Below, in pieces: positions 24,368 through 31,095 of a stretch of 45,124 bases of DNA. Origin of the DNA: CAYSCW01 sp964449165 (GTDB taxonomy: Bacteria > Acidobacteriota > Aminicenantia > Aminicenantales > Aminicenantaceae). The notes beneath the pieces are model-generated. The model saw only the letters and a list, made by a program, of their open reading frames with translations, was not told where the DNA came from and searched no databases. The DNA is taken from the NCBI GenBank assembly GCA_964449165.1, contig CAYVAT010000026.1:1-45124 (forward strand), given 5' to 3'. Position 1 is the first letter of the stretch, and the number at the start of each line of letters is the position of its first letter. Position numbers and translations under genes: made by a program.

Positions 24368-24495
24368 ATATCTGTTCTGTGATCGGTATTAGGAACAGTG
24401 GTTCCTGTCCATCCTCGCCAAGACCCTCCCACCCTTCCACTATGGGCTTCGGATGGATAAGAACCGCCGCCTCAATGTCAAGCTTAATGAGATAT
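24368..24495 (+). repeat. long-hairpin intergenic element, copy D
   Basis: The core is 24408-24457 (50 nt). The inner stem GTGGTTC (24398-24404) faces GAACCGC (24461-24467), with one U-G wobble in + strand RNA. The outer arm ATATCT (24368-24373) pairs with AGATAT (24490-24495), about 35 nt out on each side. The middle of the stem is irregular. It lies between divergent sppA and the ABC-transporter operon, upstream of that operon's apparent promoter. Confidence 0.85.
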
Positions 24496-24530
24496 TTTCG
24501 CGTAGTAATAGGGATGCAATCTTAAGGGAG

Positions 24531-24558
24531 TTGAAATATGTAAAAATTTATTTATAAT
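24531..24558 (+). promoter_or_regulatory. promoter of the ABC-transporter operon
   Basis: TTGAAA (24531-24536), a 16-nt spacer and TATAAT (24553-24558) form a near-consensus promoter. Transcription would begin near 24565, leaving a leader of about 170 nt. Two 30-codon frames in this leader (from 24563 and 24600) have no ribosome site and no recognisable product. Confidence 0.6.
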
Positions 24559-24735
24559 ATCGATGCTTGAAAGGAAGACTTTCAATCCCAAAACTCAGCG
24601 TGCATTTTTATCGTATCATAGGATTGGAGGTTTCTCCGAAAAAGATCAAGCATCATGAATCAGCTCTTGGAGACAAACTCCACGAGATTTAAAAAGAGAA
24701 GAATAAAGGCATAATTCTTATTGAGGGTGTCAAAA

Positions 24736-25656
24736 ATGAACGCGCTTGAAGTCGAAAACATCTCCAAAAGTTTTGGAGATTTCTATGCGGTAAAAAATCT
24801 TACTTTTAACATCTCCGAAGGAGCTATCTACGGACTTCTGGGTCCCAATGGTGCAGGAAAAACGACTACCATCCGGATGGTGATGAATATCATTATCCCC
24901 GATGAGGGCCGAATCAAGGTACTCAATCGGAAAATGGATGAAGAGATGAAAGAGAGGATAGGCTACCTTCCCGAAGATAGAGGATTTTATCCCAAGATGA
25001 AGGTAGGAGAACTTCTTCTTTTTCTTGCCGAGCTTAAAGGGATGGCTAAGCTCGATGCCCGGAAGAAAATCAACTCATGGCTGGGAAGGCTCGATCTTGC
25101 CGATTGGAAGGACAAAAAGGTTGAAGAGCTTTCCCGCGGTATGCAGCAAAAGCTCCAGTTCATCGCCACCATCATCCATCAACCTGAGCTGATTATCCTG
25201 GATGAGCCTTTTTCCGGCCTGGATCCTGTCAACACTAAGCTGTTGAAAGATATCATGCTGGAGATGAAGGCCGAGGGAAGGACGGTGATTTTCTCTACTC
25301 ACCGCATGGAGCAGGTAGAGATGATTTGCGACAACATCTGTCTTATCAACAAAGCTGAGAGAATCTTAGAGGGAGACTTGAGTCAGATCAAAAAGCAGTA
25401 CGGAAAGAACACCGTGATTCTTGACTATGAAGGGGATGGGTATTTCATAAAGGATTTTCCAGAGATTAACAGACTTGATGACTACGGCAAATTCATGGAG
25501 ATCCAATTGAAAGAGGGGATAGATCCTCAAGTGCTGCTTCCCAAAATTGTGGGAAAGATCAGGGTCAACAGGTTCGAAGTGAAAGAACCCACTTTGAATG
25601 CTATCTTTATCGAGAAGGTGGGAGCAAGGGATGAAAAAGATATGGTCAGTCATTAA
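24736..25656 (+). CDS. ABC transporter ATP-binding protein (NatA-like)
   Basis: The protein has 306 residues. Walker A is GPNGAGKTT (about residues 36-44), the Q-loop lies near GYLPEDRGFYPKMKV, and the signature is LSRGMQQKLQ (about 132). Walker B is LIILDEPFSGLDP, and the H-loop is FSTHRMEQVE. The C-terminal extension (about residues 225-306) is typical of NatA/DrrA-type exporters. The ATG at 24736 is chosen because GAGGG (24723-24727) lies 8 nt upstream. It overlaps the permease gene. The resistance or sodium-export role of NatA is known for homologues only; the substrate here is unknown. Confidence 0.92.
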   Translation: MNALEVENISKSFGDFYAVKNLTFNISEGAIYGLLGPNGAGKTTTIRMVMNIIIPDEGRIKVLNRKMDEEMKERIGYLPEDRGFYPKMKVGELLLFLAELKGMAKLDARKKINSWLGRLDLADWKDKKVEELSRGMQQKLQFIATIIHQPELIILDEPFSGLDPVNTKLLKDIMLEMKAEGRTVIFSTHRMEQVEMICDNICLINKAERILEGDLSQIKKQYGKNTVILDYEGDGYFIKDFPEINRLDDYGKFMEIQLKEGIDPQVLLPKIVGKIRVNRFEVKEPTLNAIFIEKVGARDEKDMVSH

Positions 25657-26905
25657 GAGAGAATATTTCCAAATCGTTAAAACCAAAGGTTTTATCATCG
25701 GGACCATTCTAGGGCCTGTACTTATGGGTGCCATCATTTTTATTCCTTTTCTGGTTTCCGTCGTTTCAGTCGGAGAGCAGGAGCGGATTGGCGTTGTGGA
25801 CGAGACTCATGAGATTTTTGAGGCACTGGACAAAAAGCTTGATCACAAACTGAAAGATGGGAGCCGACAGTATATCCTGGAAGAATATAAGCCTGTTGCT
25901 GATATGGAAACGCTAAGGCAAGATTTGAACCAGAAAGTGTTGAATAAATCTCTTGATGCTTATCTCTATATACCAGGGAATGTGATAGAAGATGGAACAG
26001 CAGAATATGTCTCTGAGCATGTTTCTGATTTCACAAAACTGAAAAACATCAATGAAGCTTTAAACAGCGTTATTATCGAGAAACGTTTGCGCAGAGAAGG
26101 GCTGGACCCCCGAAAGATCGCTCAGTACATCAAACATGTGGGATTAAAAACAATCAAAGTGACCAAGAAAGGAGAGGAAGAAGATACAGGAGGCACCTTC
26201 CTCATTGCTTATATTTTGGTGCTTATTCTCTATATGACCCTTTTCTTCTACGGAGCAATCATCATGCGTGGAGTGATCGAGGAAAAAACCTCAAGGGTTG
26301 TGGAGATTGTCCTCTCCTCTCTCAGGCCTTTTCAGTTGATGGCCGGAAAAATCTTGGGGATAGCCGCTGTAGGTCTTACACAATATATGATCTGGGCTAT
26401 CTTTGGCTTTTCCGCCACTCGCTACAGCAAATCGTTGATTGTGTCCATCTTCCCTGCAGCCTCCGGGTTTAAGCTTCCCAGCGTCCCTCCTTATATCTTC
26501 GTCTATTTCGTGTTGTTCTTCATCCTGGGGTATTTTCTTTATGGGACCTTTTATGCGGCCATCGGCTCCATGGTCAATTCTGAAAAAGAAGCTCAGCAGC
26601 TCCTTTTTCCGGTGACCATGTTTCTGGTGTTCCCGATTTTGCTCATCATGTTCGTGATAAGAGCGCCGAACAGCACATTTGCGGTTGTTCTTTCTCTGAT
26701 TCCCTTTTTCGCTCCCATCCTGATGCTTCTTCGCATCTGCGTGCTTCTTCCCCCTTTCATTCAAGTGGCAGGATCCATCGGGATTCTTCTCTTGACCATA
26801 TTCTTGATGATTTGGCTCACAGGAAAGATATACAGAGTGGGCATCCTGATGTACGGCAAGCGTCCCAGCTTCCAGGAAATTGTCAAGTGGATCCGCTATA
26901 AGTAA
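25631..26905 (+). CDS. ABC-2 type permease (NatB-like)
   Basis: The protein has 424 residues. A first transmembrane helix (GTILGPVLMGAIIFIPFLVSVV) is followed by a large extracytoplasmic domain of about 150 residues. Five or six further helices follow, including LIAYILVLILYMTLFFYGAII. The motif IMRGVIEEKTSRVVEIVLSSLRPFQLMAGKILG is diagnostic of the NatB/ABC-2 family. The ATG at 25631 follows GGAGCAAGG, 26 nt inside the ATPase gene. The pair forms an exporter of unknown substrate. Its position just before the sigma-factor locus suggests, but does not prove, joint envelope-stress regulation. Confidence 0.92.
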   Translation: MKKIWSVIKREYFQIVKTKGFIIGTILGPVLMGAIIFIPFLVSVVSVGEQERIGVVDETHEIFEALDKKLDHKLKDGSRQYILEEYKPVADMETLRQDLNQKVLNKSLDAYLYIPGNVIEDGTAEYVSEHVSDFTKLKNINEALNSVIIEKRLRREGLDPRKIAQYIKHVGLKTIKVTKKGEEEDTGGTFLIAYILVLILYMTLFFYGAIIMRGVIEEKTSRVVEIVLSSLRPFQLMAGKILGIAAVGLTQYMIWAIFGFSATRYSKSLIVSIFPAASGFKLPSVPPYIFVYFVLFFILGYFLYGTFYAAIGSMVNSEKEAQQLLFPVTMFLVFPILLIMFVIRAPNSTFAVVLSLIPFFAPILMLLRICVLLPPFIQVAGSIGILLLTIFLMIWLTGKIYRVGILMYGKRPSFQEIVKWIRYK

Positions 26906-27002
26906 AACCGGGGAAGCAATCCGCCACAAAATATTCATAGGCGTGAACCTTTTTCCAAAACCCTCCGTAATACACTTTGAAGATTCTCTCAAGAGGTTAG
27001 TC

Positions 27003-27416
27003 ATGAAAAAAGTCTTTCAGATTGGACTGCTGAGCGTATTGTCAGTTTTATTGATTTCTTGTATTGCCCTTGAGATCAAGGAGAACGTGAAAAATCCGAA
27101 CCGATATTTTCGTGAAGCCTACAGACAGATTGAAAGAATTCACAAACGATATCCCCGCAGGGAAGGAAGGCCTCATTCTATCCATGTTCTCATTTACGAA
27201 AGTTCCCGCCGAAAATTGCTTAGAGTCACAGCTCCTGTTTGGATTGCCAATAACTATGGGGAAGTGGTGGCAGCAGCTGAAGAGCACCACGGATTTGATT
27301 TTGAGGATGAATATGATATCGACTGGAGAGGCTTAGAGGATTTGAAGGATATCGGTCCTGGGCTTTTGTTTGAATTGGATGAACAAAAGAGTAAAATTCT
27401 CATATGGCTTGAGTGA
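27003..27416 (+). CDS. small lipoprotein with C-terminal domain shared by two neighbours
   Basis: The protein has 137 residues. The start is ATG 27003, with AAGAGG 6 nt upstream; longer in-frame starts lack a ribosome site and obscure the signal. The signal peptide ends LLISC, a good lipobox. The last 75 residues (from about IHVLIYESSRRKLLRVTAPV to ILIWLE) align by eye with the C-termini of the products at 28843-29688 and 29704-30090. All three end in a hydrophobic-Trp-acidic signature. The domain resembles the SHOCT-like YvlB/LiaX-type module (tentative). The stop codon immediately precedes the sigma-factor ATG, so the two are co-expressed. Confidence 0.75.
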   Translation: MKKVFQIGLLSVLSVLLISCIALEIKENVKNPNRYFREAYRQIERIHKRYPRREGRPHSIHVLIYESSRRKLLRVTAPVWIANNYGEVVAAAEEHHGFDFEDEYDIDWRGLEDLKDIGPGLLFELDEQKSKILIWLE

Positions 27417-28037
27417 ATGAGCCCGCTTGGCTATGTCCTGAAGAAACCAGCAGAGATACAAAGTATGTTAGAAAAGAGAGAGAACACCAATGAAGATGTC
27501 TCTTTGCTTGTGGAAAAAATCAAACAGGGAGACAAGCAGGCTTTCATGACAGTAGTCAGCCTTTATCAGAAAAAAGTTTTTTTGCTGGCCTATTCTTTTT
27601 TTCATAACCGGGAAGATGCTATGGATATTATTCAGGAGACTTTTTTCAGGTTTTACCAGAAAATTCATATGTATGAGAAGGGAAAGAATTTAAAGAATTG
27701 GCTGCTTCAGATAGCCAAAAATATATGTATCGATCATTACCGCAAGAATCACAGCAAAAGAAACGAATTGCATATAGATAGAGATATCAGCGATATGAAT
27801 TTGCCAGCTGAGGATGATAAGAACTTTCGATCCTTGGATTTGAAGGATATCATGAAGCGCAGCCTGATAAAGCTTACTGAGAAACAGAGGATGATTTTTG
27901 TTATGAAGCAGTACAACCAGCTCAAATACACAGAGATCGCTCAAATTTTGGGCATTTCTTCGGGAACGGTGAAATCCCTTCATTTTAAAGCCGTTCAAAA
28001 CCTCAGGGGCATAATGGCCCCATATATAGGGAGATAA
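27417..28037 (+). CDS. ECF-family RNA polymerase sigma factor
   Basis: The protein has 206 residues. Region 2 is visible as AFMTVVSLYQKKVFLLAYSFFHNREDAMDIIQETFFRFYQKI, with NLKNWLLQIAKNICIDHYRK following. Region 4 has LTEKQRMIFVMKQYNQLKYTEIAQILGISSGTVKSLHFKAVQNL, including the helix-turn-helix. The N-terminus is about 30 residues longer than usual. The ATG at 27465 is an alternative start, but 27417 directly follows the lipoprotein stop. The anti-sigma gene starts 3 nt downstream, the classic ECF arrangement in which the membrane protein sequesters the sigma factor until a signal arrives. Confidence 0.95.
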   Translation: MSPLGYVLKKPAEIQSMLEKRENTNEDVSLLVEKIKQGDKQAFMTVVSLYQKKVFLLAYSFFHNREDAMDIIQETFFRFYQKIHMYEKGKNLKNWLLQIAKNICIDHYRKNHSKRNELHIDRDISDMNLPAEDDKNFRSLDLKDIMKRSLIKLTEKQRMIFVMKQYNQLKYTEIAQILGISSGTVKSLHFKAVQNLRGIMAPYIGR

Positions 28038-28040
28038 AAA

Positions 28041-28841
28041 ATGAGGGAATGTAAAAAGCATGAACAGGATAGGATAGCTTTTCTCTATGGGGAGCTGGAG
28101 GCAGAGGAAAAGGACCGCTTCCTCTCCCATCTTGAGGGATGTTCCCGCTGTCAGAGAGCTCTCAACGAAATCAGGGAGATGAAAGAGAAGGCGGATGTTC
28201 TTCATGCTGACATTCAGGAAACCATGGATTCTATAGATTGGGAATCTCTTCCTTCCAAGATCACGGAAGCGGTATGGGAGAAGGTTCTGAAGACTTCAAG
28301 AGAAGGATGGCTTGCCAGATTCATGAGGGTTGCGTTTCAATCCAAGCTGAGGCCTGTTTATGCAGGAATCCTGGTGGGGATTCTTATCGGATCTCTGGCC
28401 ACGTTTTTGATCTTCCAGCGCCCTTTTGTGAAAGAGAGGGGAAGGGAATTCATTGTCTCCCGAGATTTCTTGGAAAAGGTGGAAACAGAGATGGCCCGCA
28501 GAGAGACTTTGGATTACTTGGATAAAAGTCAATATTTGCTTCTGGATTTTGTCCAGTATTCTCCTGGAAGGGAGCAACTCAGAGAGCCTGGGTTGGCCTT
28601 TGAAGAGGCGAGAGATCTTCTTTCCAAGAAGAAATACATCAACCCCCAGTTAATGAAATTCCAGATGGCGAAAGCCAAAGAGGTCTGCGACCAGATCGAA
28701 CTTCTTTTCTATGAGTTGACTCAAATGAGCGAGCAGCTAACCAGAGAAGATCTGGAAAGAATTCAGAGATTGATCGAAGAAAACCAGCTTTTGTTGAAGA
28801 TAAAACTCTTGAAGAGGGAGCTTAGAGAAAGCGAGGTCTAA
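28041..28841 (+). CDS. transmembrane zinc-finger anti-sigma factor
   Basis: The protein has 266 residues. The ZAS motif is complete: Cys4, then His30-x3-Cys34-x2-Cys37 (HLEGCSRCQ). One transmembrane helix (AGILVGILIGSLATFLIF, about residues 108-125) separates the cytoplasmic sigma-binding part from an extracytoplasmic domain. That domain of about 135 residues is helical and charged (EQLTREDLERIQRLIEENQLLLKIKLLKRELRE) and probably carries the sensing function. GGGAG precedes the ATG. It is followed after one base by the TPR/HEAT-like gene. Confidence 0.92.
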   Translation: MRECKKHEQDRIAFLYGELEAEEKDRFLSHLEGCSRCQRALNEIREMKEKADVLHADIQETMDSIDWESLPSKITEAVWEKVLKTSREGWLARFMRVAFQSKLRPVYAGILVGILIGSLATFLIFQRPFVKERGREFIVSRDFLEKVETEMARRETLDYLDKSQYLLLDFVQYSPGREQLREPGLAFEEARDLLSKKKYINPQLMKFQMAKAKEVCDQIELLFYELTQMSEQLTREDLERIQRLIEENQLLLKIKLLKRELRESEV

Positions 28842-28842
28842 G

Positions 28843-29688
28843 ATGAAAAAAAGAATAGGAATATATTGTCTAATTTTTTGTCTTGTCCCTTTCGCCTTTC
28901 AGCTTTATGCCAAGGATCAACCCGATGAGAAACTCTTTGAAGAGGCAAAGGTACTAATTTTCGACAAGGAATGGCAAAAGGCTCAAGAAATACTGGAGGA
29001 GCTCATCCGTGATTTTCCTGAGAGTCGCTGGTACTCGCTGGCTTTCTTCTACAGAGCCAAATGCCTGGAGGAACAGGAAGGCAAAGAGAAAGATGCGATA
29101 AACGCTTACAAAAGCTATGTTCAGCTCAAAGAACACAACAGGAGTTTAGCCGAGGAATCGGAGATTTCCATCATTGACTTAGCCTCAGATCTGTACACGG
29201 CAGGGAAGAAATCTTACCTGAAGGAAATCGAGAGCAGACTTTCCAGCTCGAATAAAATGATCAAATATTATGCTGCTTTCGAGCTGAGCTATATCAAGGA
29301 TAAAAAGGTTGCGGCTCGGGGACTTCCGGTGTTGAAAGAGATTATCGACAAAGAGAGAGATGACGAACTCAGGGACAGAGCAAAAATTGCCATCCTCCGT
29401 ATTGATCCCGAAGCTCTGAGAGATTTTGAGGAGGAACGCTACGAGAAAAAAGCGGTTATTTTTAAGATAAGAGTCTATGAAACAGAGACCAACAAGACAA
29501 AATTTTCCATAAACATTCCCTGGGCTCTAGCTGATCTTGTGTTTGGGGCTATCGGAGATGAGGAAAAGTCATTGATAAAAGAGAGGGGATATGATCTGGA
29601 TAGAATAAGAGATGAACTGACCAGATTCAGAGGTAACGTCATCGTGATCCAGGGAGATAAAATAACCATAAAAATGTGGATAGATTAA
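28843..29688 (+). CDS. exported TPR/HEAT-like protein with shared C-terminal domain
   Basis: The protein has 281 residues with a signal peptide (GIYCLIFCLVPFAFQLYA). A TPR-like pair follows (KLFEEAKVLIFDKEWQKAQEILEELIRDFPES and the next helices). A HEAT-like stretch (KMIKYYAAFELSYIKDKKVAARGLPVLKEII) comes next. The last 77 residues (FKIRVYETETNKTKFSINIPWAL to IKMWID) are homologous by eye to the ends of the 27003 and 29704 products. Placement right after the anti-sigma gene (1-nt gap) points to a periplasmic sensor or effector of the same pathway (inference). Confidence 0.8.
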   Translation: MKKRIGIYCLIFCLVPFAFQLYAKDQPDEKLFEEAKVLIFDKEWQKAQEILEELIRDFPESRWYSLAFFYRAKCLEEQEGKEKDAINAYKSYVQLKEHNRSLAEESEISIIDLASDLYTAGKKSYLKEIESRLSSSNKMIKYYAAFELSYIKDKKVAARGLPVLKEIIDKERDDELRDRAKIAILRIDPEALRDFEEERYEKKAVIFKIRVYETETNKTKFSINIPWALADLVFGAIGDEEKSLIKERGYDLDRIRDELTRFRGNVIVIQGDKITIKMWID

Positions 29689-29703
29689 AGAAAGGAGGCC
29701 ATC

Positions 29704-30090
29704 ATGAAAAAAGCGGCGATTTTGCTTGTGGGCATCATCCTTTTAGGTTTGCTCCTGACTACTGCATCGGTCGCAGAAAGAAGCAATGATATTCAAGTCA
29801 TCAAGAAGGCAGTCAAAAAAAATCCTGCCTATAAATCGGGAAAAGAAGTGATGTGGTTTAAGCTTCTCATCACCGACAATCGAACCAAAAAAGACAAAGT
29901 CAGGATGACATTGCCTGTTGCCTTGATTGAGTATTTCTTAAAGTGTACCGAAGAGAAACACATGAGGATAAAACGCGATGATTGTGATGTGAATCTTATG
30001 GATCTTTTTCGGGATCTTAAGAAGCTGGGTCCGATGTCGGTGATGGAGATCTATGAGGAAGAGGTGACTATAAAAGTGTGGTTCGAATAA
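29704..30090 (+). CDS. small exported protein consisting of the shared domain
   Basis: The protein has 128 residues: a signal peptide (AAILLVGIILLGLLLTTASVA) and a single domain (WFKLLITDNRTKKDKVRMTLPVALIEYFLK to VTIKVWFE) related to those in the 27003 and 28843 products. The ribosome site is excellent (AAAGGAGG, 5 nt before ATG). It is the last gene of the sigma-factor operon, directly before a terminator. No enzyme motif is seen; I infer a small periplasmic partner. Confidence 0.78.
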   Translation: MKKAAILLVGIILLGLLLTTASVAERSNDIQVIKKAVKKNPAYKSGKEVMWFKLLITDNRTKKDKVRMTLPVALIEYFLKCTEEKHMRIKRDDCDVNLMDLFRDLKKLGPMSVMEIYEEEVTIKVWFE

Positions 30091-30121
30091 GGAAGGGTGA
30101 ACCGATAAGTAACAGCAAACC

Positions 30122-30154
30122 AGGGGAACGGAGGTTATCCCTTCCCCTTTTCTT
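30122..30154 (+). terminator. intrinsic terminator of the sigma-factor operon
   Basis: AGGGGAA (30122-30128) pairs with TTCCCCT (30142-30148) over a 13-nt loop and is followed by TTTTCTTC. It lies 32 nt after the last gene of the operon. Confidence 0.72.
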
Positions 30155-30363
30155 CATATTGTATCTTCATGACCGACTAAATGTATGGCCCCGCTGAGCT
30201 GGCTGGGCAGGGCTCCTCCACTTTCAGTCCTCCTTTATCGCTAGAGCTTCTCACAGCCAGCATTTTCTTTATTCTGGACAATCCCTCTTTCATGCGAAAC
30301 TTTTTTGGATAATCTTTGTTTTCTCAAACTTTGGATGTTTTGATTTTTTTTACAAGTACAGAG

Positions 30364-30687
30364 TCAGACGACCCGATCAACATAAGGGGTGAAGATAACC
30401 TGTCCTTGCCTGTTAATCCTCAATCTTCTGGCCTGTCTGCGGGAGAAAACCCAGGGTTTTTTCCGGTATTTCCAATGGATGACTCTTTTTCCATTCCAGT
30501 AAAAGGTATAAAAGGAAGAGGTGTTCTCCCGCCAGATGGTGGCACAGTAGAATTTTTCACCCTTGCCCAGGTGCTTTCTCATAAATCGAGTGGCTCGCCA
30601 GAATGTCCTGAAATTTTTACAGAATTCCAGGTAATGGGGATAGTCAGAATAAAGACAGGCTTCCCACTTTTTGGAAAACATGGCCAT
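30364..30687 (-). CDS. possible small hypothetical protein
   Basis: This 107-codon frame lies in the 1-kb gap between the sigma operon and the glycyl-radical operon. The product is rich in aromatic and basic residues (KKWEACLYSDYPHYLEF, FYTFYWNGKRVIHWKYRKKPW, RRQARRLRIN), a composition less expected from random frames. It has no recognised domain, a weak ribosome site and no signal peptide. A + strand frame over the same bases (30316-30711) looks less protein-like. The remaining bases, 30155-30363 and 30688-31095, show no gene I can support. Confidence 0.35.
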   Translation of the reverse strand: MAMFSKKWEACLYSDYPHYLEFCKNFRTFWRATRFMRKHLGKGEKFYCATIWRENTSSFYTFYWNGKRVIHWKYRKKPWVFSRRQARRLRINRQGQVIFTPYVDRVV

Positions 30688-31095
30688 TTTATTGACACTT
30701 CATCAGGATGAACATCTTTCTCATCTGTTTCCGAGATAAAGACATTAACCTACATCACATCTTTAAATATGCAGGAATTCCTGAATCTTGGGAATTGGGA
30801 GTCGACTGTTTCCTAATTCTTCTTTTTCCTCTCCCTGGCAAACTCTCTATCGGCTTTAACTATTATATATGATTCTTCTTTTCTTGCCAACGGAAACATT
30901 TATCAAGCGTAAAAAAAATTTCTGGATTTCCTGCGGATGACTTCTGGCAGTTTATAGCGTGGAGTAAAGCTCATTCCTGGGAGGTAAATCTCAAATTAAT
31001 GAGTTGAATATTTACAGGCTCAGGGGGAGAAAGTGGCTTTTCTGTTTGGTTTTCCTGATAGGATTCCTTGTCAGCAGGAGATTGGCTTTTTCAAC

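Noticed and set aside
13713..24495. Hairpin copies as insertion sequences, a CRISPR array or attachment sites
   Set aside because: Copies are kilobases apart, have no transposase or target duplication that I can see, and lack regular spacers.
24563..24692. Two 30-codon frames in the ABC-transporter leader
   Set aside because: No Shine-Dalgarno sequence, one begins at or before the predicted transcription start, and neither resembles a known leader peptide.
30316..30711. 131-codon + strand frame
   Set aside because: Pro/Gly/Ser-rich low-quality product opposite the more protein-like - strand frame; no ribosome site.
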